Of a stretch of DNA of 64,000 nt, positions 10,836 to 21,433 are shown one piece after another (position 1 is the stretch's first letter; each line of letters begins with the position of its first letter). The notes beneath the pieces are model-generated. The model ran no database searches and was not told the origin of the DNA. It was given only the letters and a program-made list of their open reading frames with translations. The stretch is from Phytophthora quininea. Its lineage: Eukaryota; Oomycota; Peronosporomycetes; Peronosporales; Peronosporaceae. Where the stretch lies: contig JAAVTG010000315.1 of NCBI GenBank assembly GCA_011947345.1, positions 1 to 64,000 on the forward strand. The letters are read 5' to 3'. The position numbers and the translations under genes are program-made.

Positions 10836-12189
10836 ACTTGTTCACCATGCGTTGCCATCTTCGGACGCAAAGTTTTGGCACCGTAAGATGTGGTGTATAA
10901 TGCCATAACGTAGAAAGTATCAACGTATTAACCAGGAGGAGTCGGCCCCGCATTGTCCTTGCCCTGCGTCCCCAGACAACGAAGCGGCGATAAAACCTCG
11001 TGTTGAGCTCTGCCAATAATCCGTCGTCTGTAACTTGTTGTCCAAATGGGATGCCAAGATATTTTACAATGTCCCCTTCTTGAAGACACCGGACACCGGT
11101 AAATTGGGGACAGCGCCCTTGTTTATTCAACGCCATGAGCGCTGATTTGTGAAGATTTAGTCTTGCTCCAGATCCATCACAATAAATTCGAACGAGCTCC
11201 AGTTGTTGGCGGGTGCCAGTCTCGTCGCTAGCAATTAGCGTTGAATCGTCTGCGAAGTAAAGTCCCGTGACCTGGTGGTTGTTCGAGGCTCGCATCCCGA
11301 GGTGGGGTTTTGAGCGAATTAAATTTCCGAGAGGTTCGATGCACAGTAGGAACAAGAGCGATGAGAGTGGATCGCCTTGTTTAACACCTCTTGTGACTTG
11401 CAATGGATCGAGGAGGCACCCATTCAGAAGGAGTGAAGCTACTGGCTTATTGTAAAGCATTTTGATCCACGAAATAAAGTGGTGCTTAAATCCAAACTTT
11501 TTCAGCACGCGGAATAAATATGACCAATTCACTCGGTCATACGCTTTTTCGAAGTCCAAGAACAGAGCGAGAGCTGGCGAGTTCGTTATTGTAGCTAGAT
11601 GTTGGAGATCGGCCATCGATCGAATTTGGTGATGGAGGAGCCGGCCTTTTACGAAACCTTTCTGGTCTGCGTGTATAATCTTGGGTAAAATTTGTTGTAG
11701 GCGATATGCCAATGTTTTGGAGAGAATTTTTACGTCTACCTGCATCAACGAGATTGGACGATAATTGCCAGGGTCACTTCGACTTCCTTTCTTGTGTAGC
11801 AGTGTAACACATGATTTACGTTGAGATGGCAGAAGTATCCCTCGTTCCAGTTGATACGTGAAAACTATGGTAAGAATTTCAGCAAATACGTCGGGAGCGA
11901 CCTGATAAAAGGCCGCCGTTAGGCCATCTGGCCCTGGAGCGGAACTTCCCTTCATGTGCTTGATCGCTTCCGCCAATTCTATGGGTGTGATTGGATCGTC
12001 AAGTGACGCCGCTGTTTCCTCGTCGATCGGATTATGGATCGTGTCTAATAGAGTAATTTGCTTAACGTCGTCAACGAAGGTGTGGTCTGAAGGACTATAT
12101 GGATCGGCGAATATTGTTCCCCAGTGACTTCGAAAGCCTTCTTCAACTTCATGAGGATCAATCGACACTTCACCAGTTGGCATGTTCAC
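10717..12189 (-). pseudogene. LINE reverse transcriptase domain
   Basis: Of the 490-residue open piece, residues of roughly 60-330 form a non-LTR reverse transcriptase: FLDFEKAYDRVNW (motif with first catalytic Asp), GVKQGDPLSSLLF, and YFADDSTL with the catalytic Asp pair. It begins at the end of the endonuclease piece, where a one-base loss near 12200 separates two parts of what should be one ORF2. It ends at an early stop at 10717 in a shifted frame; the true sequence continues in the 10414-10835 piece. Confidence 0.88.
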
Positions 12190-13373
12190 TTCAGTAATCG
12201 GTACTGACCGGAGTAATTCCTGTGGGCGACGAAAAAAGCACTCGATGAATGCTCCATTTGGGATGCGTGAAAATCGAAACTCGAGTCTTGTTGCAGTCTA
12301 AGCACATGGTCTTTACGTTCCAAATATTGCGCCTTCGCTGACAGGTATTGTTGTTCTGTCAAATTTGTGGGATTATCCACAAACGCTCGCATATACAGTT
12401 CATATTGTTCACTCGCAGAGCGGAGCCCTTGGTCTTGTTGTTGTTGCATCACAATTTGCAGGGACTGTAATTGACTGCGAATTCGTCTTTTCCACCCTTC
12501 CCAAGCCAATCCCGGATTGGATGCGTGTTTTGCTTCATCTAGAAAAATCATCGCTTCTGTCGTAATTGCTTGTTTCACCAAAGGATAATCAAGCATTCGG
12601 GACGGAAGTCTCCAGTATCCTGTACCTCTGGCTCTGGGTTTATCGCTGAGACGAACACTATGTGCCAGGTGATCGCCCGAGTGGGGTGCTTGAAAGTACC
12701 GAGCAGACCCATAGAACCGAGTCATGAAGTGATCGGAGATTAAGCAATAGTCTAGTCGATTTTTTCGTGGTGGAGGACCAGTGTATACCCGAGTCTGAGG
12801 GTGGTGTATTCTCCAGCAGTCCACGACACGAAGATTTGTCATCCACTCTAGCAAAACCTGCCTTGTATGCGAATGTCTGGATGTCGCTACAGCAGAGTCA
12901 GTGATTGGATCTAAAGTTGCGTTGAGATCACCAAGGATCCAGTGGGTGTCCTCGTTGGTAAATTGTCGATTAGCGAGGCTTTCGTAAAACCTGCGGTTGT
13001 CTTGAGGGTCGACGGGGGCGTACACGTTATGGATGAACAGGTTCTTATCTGCTACTGTGACTCGGACAACTAAATACCTCCCAGGTATCGTCATGTCTTT
13101 CATTTCTGTCGCGGTTTCGAAACCCGGGAAGTCGCTATGAAGTATCGTTGCTACACCTCCACTTCGTGGTAGTGTTGTCGTTGGTTGACTGGCGTTATTG
13201 TCGCTCACAAAGCATTTGTTGAGGAACGATGCTTGTAATAAAAACCGAAATTTTGCGAGGTGGTGCATGTCTTTAAACTTGGTTTCTTGAACGCAGCTTA
13301 CATGGTAGTTTGAAAGTGTTTTGGATATCAGTAAGTGACCGTTTTTCTTCAACCCGTTAGTGTTGACGGTCAA
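12186..13373 (-). pseudogene. LINE apurinic-type endonuclease domain
   Basis: The 395-residue piece shows the EEP/AP-endonuclease pattern of LINEs: an N-terminal VNTNGL strand, VQETKF with the metal-binding Glu, ILGDLNATLD and a C-terminal SGDHLAHSV with the His of the active site. It would nick target DNA to prime reverse transcription. The following reverse transcriptase is one base out of frame. Confidence 0.85.
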
Positions 13374-13399
13374 GATGTTAACGTTGTTCCAACGTTTTG

Positions 13400-15584
13400 T
13401 ATTCTTAGCAATCTATCGGAAGTGACCCAGCTTCTAGGTTGAGCTGATTGCCATCACGCGTCAATCGAAGTACAGCCGTATCGTTGGGGAACCAGTCTTC
13501 TTCACTTCGAAGAAGGACTAGCGTTGTCATGATGTTGTTTTCCCACTCTTGAGTAGCTAATTGCTCCAATATTTTTCCTCCAATCGGTGCTCGCAGCAGG
13601 GCTAGGAGTACGTTGGGGTGGAGTAGACGAACGTCGGCTGCAGGAATCCAAGGAACGTGAGAGTTTGCGAGCTTTTGAATCCAGTAATCCTTGTTGAAAA
13701 GACTGGAGCCACAGTCAACAACAGTAGCTCAAAGAATGCAAGCGCCTTAGACCTCTCGAGCAGGTTGTTGGGGTTGCCAAATTTGGTCGCAAGTGGGCCT
13801 ATAATTCCCATGAAATCGCTCCGCGTTTTGGTAGGTCCATGCCAGTGATTTCCATCCACTTCTTGCTAAAATTTGCTCCACGCTTTGACGTGGACACCTG
13901 AATGCATCTGTACCACAGGTGTATGCTGGCAAATTCATCAATCAAAGTCGACTTCTGGCGCATTAGCTTCGATAGCTTCAGCGAGAAGGCTAGTCGGTTT
14001 TTGGCTATTTGCTTCCAGATATCTTCCGCGTTGGGCGACGTGGACAGTAGTCTAGAGTCTTTTCTGGTTATCGCTTCTGGAAGGTCTTCATTATCGCGAG
14101 TGAAGGTCTGTAGTGACTCCTCAATGTCGGTTTTCATCGCTGGAATCAGCTCACGTAACAGGACTGGGTTCGTTGACAGTTTAGCCTTGCCTTTTTCTTT
14201 TCATGGTAAAGGAAAACTCACCACTGTTGGTGACTTGTTCGGATGGCTCCACTCTCTTCACCAACAGTTGGAAGCCTTTGTCGACAGATTCCCTATCGCT
14301 GATTGTGCGGCATTCAACCTCTGTCTCAATATCGGCAAGATGGTTCCAGAAATTAGGGAATGCCAGGTTTCCGCGGACGGAGTTGGAGGGGGCAGGAACG
14401 CCTACTTTGCAGACGCTTCGGGGGACTTTTAAACGCTTCATCCACTGATTGTGTCGGACTTGAAGGCGCCGAGACATCCGTGACAGAAAAGTCGATCGAT
14501 AGGTCGAGCTGATGTTCCTCTGGGTCTTCTCTGTTTTGATGAAAGAGATCGGGCTCACTGGTGACTTTCGACGTTGGAGAGGAAAGCACAGGTTCGCGGG
14601 AGCGTTTGTTACCCAAGTGGTGATGTTGTGGGGCGCGGTCGCTGGTAGTAGTAATGTTATTTTTCGTAGCTCGGAATGGTAGCTCGCTCATGTCAATACA
14701 TTGCGGGGAGATCTTATTTGGCTGCAAGTGATAGAACTGAGGCGGCACGTCCTTCCCTTTCGCTGCATACATCGTTCCGTCTAAAAGAATCTGGTTGCAC
14801 ACAATTCCTTTGACCAGCAAAGCTTTCGGACAGGTGCGGCCTGCCACGAAAATCTCAGGATTCCGGAGGACACCTGAGTCGTGTGACCGAGAAAGGTGGC
14901 GTTGTAGTACAGAGGTCTGCAACCCATGTACACCAGGGCTTGGAAAATCTTCCTCGCCGTGGATTGGCTGTGAATACCCATGATGTCGATGAAGTAGTCG
15001 TCGGACAGAGGGTCGCATTTCTCAAACTCCAGAATCTTCCCGAAGAGCAGGCACTTTTGTCCTTCCAACTTCTTTCTCGCCTCTTTCGAGTCGACCTGAA
15101 ACATGATTTGGTTTCTCGGCAACTTGTGGAGGTACACTATCGCGTGTTCTTCAAGCAGTTGACGAACGACGGAGTTGTCGTCTATCAACTTTAGGTTGGC
15201 GATGATCTTGGGACGTGACAACGTTTGCAGATTGCCCGCGAACGTAGCTCGAACGCTGAATAGCGCATCTCGAACAGGACTCGGTTGGGCATTTTCCGCT
15301 AATTTTAACAGTTGGTCTGGGTCGATGACACCTTTCGCGTAGGCTTCTCTAATGAGGTCAAGGCAGTCCTCATCAGCAGCTACATTGCCTGGTTGGTCTT
15401 CCTCGTGGCCACGTCCATCCTGGCGGAACTCTCGTCCTCCTCTAAGGAGTACACCGATGGAGATGCCTTCAGCGGAGGGGGCGTTTCGGGGAGTTTCGCG
15501 TTGGCGACGCTGGTCGTGAGGGGCTGCATCAGGTGGTCCGTGAGCAGGTTCCCGCTCGGCTTCGACGTCCATGGGAACACTCAA
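13400..15584 (-). pseudogene. LINE ORF1, several frame breaks
   Basis: Overlapping minus-strand pieces at 14781-15584, 14353-15018, 14181-14558, 13799-14137 and 13602-13859 follow one another and together look like one long first ORF, each join shifting frame. The first piece starts at ATG 15584 and contains a Leu-rich stretch (VVRQLLEEHAIVYLHKL) and a Phe/Gly-rich segment like the RNA-binding ORF1 proteins of plant and oomycete LINEs. I cannot name a domain with certainty. The position upstream of the endonuclease supports the assignment. Confidence 0.6.
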
Positions 15585-15730
15585 AGTCGGAGACGGGGAC
15601 TTGGGCGGTTCGTGTCTTCATAGCCAGAAAACTCTCGCATGGGAGTGCTCGCTGGCATCTTTACGAAGGCGGGTTGGGGGGCGGTGGTTTCAGGTCTCAA
15701 GTGAGTCGAAGGCTGCAAATTGAGAACTCA

Positions 15731-15743
15731 GCACTCGTTGTGG
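15731..15743 (+). repeat. Right copy of candidate LINE target-site duplication
   Basis: Same 13 bases as 3741-3753. Immediately before it lies attgagaactca, whose reverse complement occurs at 3778-3789 near the other LINE end. Confidence 0.6.
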
Positions 15744-15802
15744 AGGAGTCGAATCAAGATGCTTGTCATTTTCGTCGCTTAGATTGCCTTACTTACAGTC
15801 AT

Positions 15803-17238
15803 TTAAACTAGCATATTGGGAGTGGACGCTTGCTTGTACACGCCCGGCGTCACGTTCCCGGCGTCGCTGACCTTGGCGAGCGAGCTGAACGACTCGCGCG
15901 TGAAGTCGTCGGCGCCATTCAGGCGACGGTAGAACTCGACGTCCATCTCGTCAATGCCCTGGGTGTTGTCGAAAACGCAGAACCACGTGAGCGGGATGGA
16001 GACAGCGGCGATGATCGCGAACGTGTAGAAGGCGCCGGGGTAGCCGTAGCTTTCGTTCTCGACCCAAATGGAGAACCCGAACGAGCCGATGGCGGCGCCG
16101 GCCTTGCCGGCTGCAGCGGAAATACCGTGGCACGTCGATCGGATCGGGGTCGGGAACATCTCGGTGGGTAGCACGAACGTCGACATGTTGGGGCCAAAGT
16201 TGGAAAAGAAGAGCGTGAGGCCGTACAGGACGATGAACAGGATCGACTGGTCCTTGAGGTCGTCCCAGAAGATGGCCATGACGAGGCACAGAATGGCCAT
16301 GAAGAAGAAGCCCTGCAGCTGCATCTTCTTGCGACCCAGGCGGTTGATCGCGAACACCGCCACAAAGTAGCCGGGCAGTGCCATCAACGACACGAACGCT
16401 ACTTCGACCGTCACCTGCTGCAGCGACGGATTGCTGAGCCCCACCACCTTGAGGATACTGGCCGAGAAGAGGTTCTGCGAGTAGTACACGATGTCAAAGA
16501 GGAACCACGTCCCGGCGGTGCCCAGCAGGCTCACGCCGTAGTTGCGCAGGATGAAACCGAGTCGGGCATGCTGCTGCGTCGCCGCTTGGGTGATCTGGCC
16601 TCGTTGATGAGCGTTCTTATACGCCGTCGTCTCTTCAGCCGTGAAGCGGTAGTAGCACACCACCAATGCCGGGATGACGCCGATGGCGAACAGCATGCGC
16701 CACACGGCCTCCAGTCGAGACCCACTGTTGTCGCCGGGCTTGCCGTCGGCGAAGGCCTGTACCAGCAGGTTGCCCAGGATGGCCGCTGTGACCTGCCCCA
16801 CCCCTGCAGCGAGAACGTCTTGGCGACGCTCGTGTTACGGTCCGCCGAGTCGGTCGAGTCCTCGGCGGTGGTGCTTGCAGCCAGCGGGTATTCGCCGCCG
16901 ATACCGACGCCCAAGATCAGACGCGCCGCCACTAGGAACCACAACGTGGAGCGACCGTCGCCGGCGTACGCCGCGGCGCAGAGGATGCCGCCGAGGATCA
17001 GCAGACAGCACGTGAAGATCATGTTGACCTTGCGGCCGAAGACGTCTCCCAGGAAGCCGAAGCCCAGCTGGCCTACGACGGCGCCGATGATGGCGCCCGC
17101 CGAGACCCACGACTTCATGGCGGAGGTGTAGACGTGCTTGCCGTACTGCTCGGTGAGCACGACGTTGACGACGTTCATGACGAAAAGGTCGTAGGCGTCG
17201 TTGTAGAAGCCGAGGCCGCGCACCAGGAACTTGTTCAT
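15803..17238 (-). CDS. PHT1-type H+/phosphate symporter (MFS), one frame break
   Basis: Two overlapping minus-strand pieces (17238 to about 16805, and 16801 to 15803) form one major facilitator protein of about 475 residues. The N-terminus has GLGFYNDAYDLF, the first-helix signature of PHT1 phosphate transporters; GDVFGRK is the MFS loop 2-3 motif and GGEYPLAASTTAED matches the PHT1 GGDYPL signature. The second half holds helices 7-12 and a hydrophilic tail. It should import phosphate with protons at the plasma membrane. The break falls at a G-rich ggggtgggg near 16800, where one base appears missing, so a miscall is likely. Otherwise it would be a pseudogene. The gene ends just outside the LINE. 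Confidence 0.88.
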
Positions 17239-17349
17239 CGCTGTGGCTTGGAAGGTGGTAGAGACTGCTGAGGAGCTTGATGCAAATCAAGAAGTGAGCG
17301 ATTGATCCATTCGTCTGCAGCACGGGCTCCGAATCGGGGTCCGATAGCA

Positions 17350-18027
17350 TTTTCGGAACCCGTCAACAAGCGCCCCGTCCCATAGTGGTTAGTACTACTA
17401 TATTGTATTGCTTTTGGGAAAACCTGCCTGTTGAAGATTCACAATCGTTCGTCGCCGTCTAGGTTTCCTGTCCAGGTATCGACTCAGTTATTGTCCATGT
17501 AGGAAAGTTGCTATGAATTACTTTCCAGCGGTACATGCACTGGAGACCGGCATCTCTTCTGGTTGTCGGCGACATGCAAGTGGCGGTTGTCAAGTAGAGG
17601 CCTCGAGGCAACGCCATTCGTCCCGGAGAAAAACGGCGTCTTGCCTCAAAAGCTAGTGGATAGTTTGGTAAGACAGTAATTTTCCTTCACAGGCGTTTGA
17701 AATGGGAGGAATGGAGGCAAATTTAACCGATACAAGTATGTTCTCGTTTTGCCACCAACATACTGTACGTACGGGAAGCGTTGGTTCACCCCGCAACAAC
17801 GGTTAGCGTTACCTCAACACAGGCAAGCATCACCACGCGCTTCGTCAACGTCGCTGATGGTATCGCACGACAGGCTCGCTCGTCTTCATCAGCGTTTCTT
17901 CGATATCTGCCCTCTCTGGGGGCAAATCTGGAAATGCCAGCACGAATGTTAGTTTACGACACAAATTCCTACACGGACAATAACTGGGTCGATGCATGGA
18001 GAATACCTGGACAGGAAAGGAGTGCCG
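17350..18027. other. Intergenic, nothing recognised
   Basis: Upstream of the phosphate transporter. A short open frame at 17781-18158 has no recognisable domain and runs into the inverted repeat at 18028. Confidence 0.4.
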
Positions 18028-18075
18028 CAAAATCAACGTTGGCAATTCTGTCAGATAACTATTGCATTTTCCATG
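18028..18075 (+). repeat. Left arm of a 48-bp inverted repeat
   Basis: The 48 bases are the reverse complement of 19082-19129 with a single mismatch (18061, a against g). Arms are 1.0 kb apart and enclose hAT transposase sequence. Confidence 0.85.
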
Positions 18076-18390
18076 GTGTAGACCAACGCCGGATCAAAGA
18101 GGTGGTTGCGAAGTTTGGTAATGGAATCCAAGATTCGGCGATCGGCTTCATTTACTAACTGTTATCAATACATAGATTTGACAGTTAACAATTTGCAGTC
18201 GTTACCTTCGGTAGTCGACAGCAGAGGTCTCAATTTGCGGAGACAGGGTAGCCTAGCTCACAACAGGTTTATCGGTAGCTTCATCCGGGTAACCCACCCC
18301 ACCCGGGATGATCTTTGCGTAGATATCGGGTACCCTCGCCCACCCCAGTACTACAACTTAGAATCGTGTCATGCTGTAGTATATTGTGCG

Positions 18391-18603
18391 TTATTTAAGC
18401 AGATCAATGTTTGAGCGTACTACCATGGTGTCATTCACCACTGCGGGCTTGAGGCGATTTCTGTGCTTTGTTAGCGTGTTACCCGCGCTAGAGAAATTGC
18501 TTTCAGATACAGCACTTGAAGCTGGTACGCATAGGATGGAGCGAGCCACCTTAGCTAGTACTGGAAAAGAACGACTGCCAATGTCGCGCCACCAAAGTAA
18601 CAA
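18391..18603 (-). pseudogene. hAT transposase C-terminal dimerisation fragment
   Basis: The 70-residue piece ends in the hATC pattern: FPVLAKVARSILCVPASS, then AVSESNFSSAGNTLTKHRN, a highly recognisable hallmark of hAT-superfamily transposases. Nothing of the catalytic RNase H-like domain is recognised upstream. Nearby stretches at 18286-18345 and 18855-18930 contain GGGTGGG-type ends with short inverted symmetry, like hAT termini, so one or more hAT copies seem nested and broken here. Confidence 0.8.
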
Positions 18604-19081
18604 GTCAAAGCCATCTTCGTCCTCCTTTTGTCTTCGCTCTCCAGTCGAAAATCGAGGAACCGCTCGAACTCCTGTTCTTCGGCTGTAGGTAGGGATCTAC
18701 GTTCGGAGATACTATCGTCACTTTCGTCAGATGAGCATATTGCTGCAATGCGTCTTATAGATCGAGCTTGCTTGCACCTGTGTAGCTCCGCCGTAGTATC
18801 TATTCTGAGTGTTGCCCGGCCAACCGCTAACCGGCGCCCGGTAGTCTTTAAACCACTCGGGTGCCCTCACCCACCCGAAAATAGTATCGACGGTCACCGT
18901 ACGGGTGAGGGTATGCCGGGTGGCCTTTTCGGCCACCAACTGCGACCTCTGGTCGACAGCCAATGCTTGGTCCTGCCAAGTTGGCAAGACCAAAGGTGAG
19001 GAAGAGCTTCGTGGCGCCGTGAGGTTCACGAGAGCTCACTTACCAATCTACCTCAGTCTATCACGACGCAACTAACTCCTG

Positions 19082-19129
19082 CATGGAAAATGCAACAGTT
19101 ATCTGACAGAATTGCCAACGTTGATTTTG
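19082..19129 (+). repeat. Right arm of the 48-bp inverted repeat
   Basis: Reverse complement of 18028-18075 with one mismatch. It starts about where similarity between the LPMO gene's 3' flank and the copy at 41.3-41.4 kb stops, which fits it being the edge of an inserted element. Confidence 0.8.
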
Positions 19130-19192
19130 TGGTTTGACAACAAACGGACAGACGAACGACTACACGTACAGCTCGAGCGAGGCTGTCACCGC

Positions 19193-20073
19193 CTACGAGC
19201 GCCGGCGACGGTTGCATTTGGATGCGGCAGTCGTAGCGGGGCTGCTAGCATCACCCCCAACACTAGCATCAGACGCCGTCGTCGGCGGCGCCGTGGTTGT
19301 CGCGGTAGTCGTATCGGAGTTGGTAGTACCTCCTCCAGTACCAGCATCAGACGGCGTCGTTGTCGGCGCCGTGGTTGTCGCGGTAGTCGTATCGGAGTTG
19401 GTAGTACCGCCTCCAGCACTGGCATCGGACGACACGGCCGTCGGGGAAGTCGTCGTGCTACTGGGGGTGGTCGTCGTAGTCGACGAGGTCGAGTTCGTCG
19501 AGCTTGCACCCGTGGCTCCATCGAGAGCAACACAGTTGATGTACACTTGCCAGGGCTGCGCGTGCAGCGCCAACCAGTAGAACACAAACTCGGACGACGA
19601 TTTGCACGTGCTCACGTCGATGGGGATCTTGGTCGGCGTCGCTGGGCCCAACGTCTTGGCGCAGTTCGCGTTGTGGTAAACACGAGTGTCGTCGCACCAA
19701 ATCTCGCACGGACCGGGGTGCGAGTTGCCCAGAGTGTCATGTTGGGCGTACCCGTCCGACGGCACTGGCTGTGGGTGCCGTCTTTCGCGGTGTTGCCGCA
19801 CTCAGAGATCCCTGTGCCGTACTTGGTGATGTAGTCCTTGAGACTGGCGATGTTGTTCTTGGTGAAGTATTCGTCGGCGTACGTTGGGAAGTCGCCGTAG
19901 CTGGCGCCGCCGACCAGCTCCTTCATGTCGATCGTCCCCGCAGGACCGCCGATGTAATACGGGTGCTCGGCATTGCCAGTGGGCTTCGGCAGAATGATGT
20001 TGCCGTGTCCCGCTGTTCGAGAGATGGCAATGGCTTGAGCCAGGACGGCGGTAAAAGCAGCCTGTTTCAACAT
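19193..20073 (-). CDS. Secreted lytic polysaccharide monooxygenase, probably AA17
   Basis: From ATG at 20073 a 22-residue signal peptide (LKQAAFTAVLAQAIAIS...G) is followed at once by HGNIILPKPTGN, so cleavage would expose an N-terminal His, the first ligand of the LPMO copper histidine brace. Further features are GYAQHDTLGNSHPGPCEIWC with candidate second His ligands, several Cys for disulfides, and WQVYINC near the domain end. I assign AA17, the oomycete family of pectin-active LPMOs, from memory of the fold pattern; another LPMO family cannot be excluded. A Thr/Ser-rich tail with a 78-bp repeat follows. A frame break lies near 19790: the related copy at 41.0 kb has four C where this has three, so one base is probably missing here. 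Divergent to the mannosyltransferase at 21434. Confidence 0.72.
19250..19430 (-). repeat. 78-bp tandem repeat in the LPMO tail
   Basis: A 78-bp unit (26 residues, Thr/Ala/Ser/Asp/Gly rich, containing GGGTTNSDTTTATTTAP) occurs about two and a half times; the shared word ccgtggttgtcgcggtagtc begins at 19291 and again at 19369. In-frame units suggest a stalk of variable length, probably O-glycosylated. Confidence 0.8.
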
Positions 20074-20166
20074 CGGAAGACTTGGACGACTGGAGCTTGG
20101 ACGACTGGAGCTTGGACCACACTGGAGAAAAGTAGGAATGCAAAACGCGCGGCAGTCGAACAGCAA

Positions 20167-21433
20167 CCGCTCGCTGGAGCGGAGAGGCTGGGCAGCGTCC
20201 GAAGGGCGCCCGGTTCAGGCGTCTTCCCGCGGATGGGCTTACAAGAGGCAGGTTGGCCAGAAAACACGCCGCAATGAGTTGCCCCAGGACGTTATAGTCG
20301 CCTCATACTCGAACGATTTGAGCAGCGCACAGCTTTTACTAGTCGAGAGCAGAGATGGCTCAGCTGAAGCACGGCTGTTTTGGCGCAACGTCAGCATGAT
20401 CAACGAAAAGATCCGTTGCGGTTGCACTGCTGAGAAGACGTTGCTGCAGATCGTGACAGCCTCTTGGAAGTCAACGTCCCAGGTCCCCTGGTGGATACCG
20501 TCTCTCCACGGCTGTTGTTACGGACCGCCATCATCTTCCAGAGCAGATTGGCTGTACGGCAACGAAATCATGTGCTTGCTTCTTGACCGGGGCGGCAGCA
20601 CTAGAAGGGGTAATTTGATGATTGTTGGGGTGCGTCGAGAATCGAACTGAAGCGATATGGGGGCTGTCATGGAATAAATGGCGGCGGGGACGAGTTTCGA
20701 GCGCGTGACGTGCTCTGCTCGAAACTGCTCTCTTGAACTTGCGCTCCAGCATTCAAACCTACCTCTTAACCTCCTAAACTCCTGCCGGTGTCCACGTATT
20801 TCCTTCTCGCCCAGCCAATTCGCACCGGGGTGTCGGTGCCGCCGTTTGCCGTTAGTGGCAGGCACCAACTGAGTAGCGCGGAGAGAGAGACTTGCGCGAG
20901 CAACTGCCTCTTCAACCAAAGAACAAGATCAAACAGCCGCAACTACGCCTCCTTGCCCGTTGTCGGCAGCTCAATTTTCGTCGTCATCTTAGAGCTTCGT
21001 TGTCTTTCGAGTTGGTTCTCAGTTCGGCGAAGTTCGCACTTGAATGCATGCTGGTCAACTTGGGGACATCTTAGGGTACGATGCTCGTCGTCATCAAGTC
21101 GGGCGAGCCGAGTACAATTTTCTCGTTCTCTTGTCGATCCGGATTGACAAGGCCGCGTGCAAGAATGGATCGTGATGCCGGGGGTTGACTTCGCGAAGCG
21201 CTCGGGGCTTCACGGTCCCAGTACCGAGAGCCGAGAAACGTTTGTTGATACTCCATCCTCGCCAGTCACGTTGGTACTGCTCCCGGTGGACTTGTCCGTG
21301 GACCTCCCTTGCCAGTCTCTCGTGGGGAAGAGCACCTCATAATCTCTTTGATCATCAATCGGGATAGTCTATGGTACTCAAAAGTTTCTCGTCCGGTGGC
21401 ACTAGTTTCCCTTTCCAGCCGGTGTGAGACTCG
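20167..21433. other. Divergent intergenic region between LPMO and GT71
   Basis: The short open frames here overlap on both strands and carry no recognisable domain. The region should contain the promoters of both flanking genes. Confidence 0.4.

Larger units (their letters stand above)
3754..15730 (-). mobile_element. LINE (non-LTR retrotransposon), split by an LTR element
   Basis: On the minus strand the order is ORF1 (about 15584-13400), AP-type endonuclease (13373-12186), reverse transcriptase (12189 down to 10414, then continuing at 4925 after the inserted LTR element) and a C-terminal zinc-binding region ending at 3804. This is the layout of an L1/Tx1-like LINE. Subtracting the insertion leaves about 6.5 kb, a normal full length. 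Candidate target-site duplications flank it. About 50 bases separate the last stop from the left duplication and no poly(A) tail is visible. The coding regions carry several frame breaks, so this copy is not functional as read. Confidence 0.85.

Noticed and set aside
15803..17238. Two separate transporter genes
   Set aside because: The two pieces are N- and C-terminal halves of one 12-helix protein and join at a single missing base.
17781..18158. 125-codon frame next to the inverted repeat
   Set aside because: Runs through the left repeat arm, has no recognisable domain, and no start context.
19250..19430. CRISPR-like array
   Set aside because: The 78-bp repeats are contiguous, in frame and coding for a Thr/Ser tail; there are no spacers.
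20138..20650. 170-codon frame upstream of GT71
   Set aside because: No domain, no homologous copy in the window, and it overlaps the divergent promoter of the LPMO gene.
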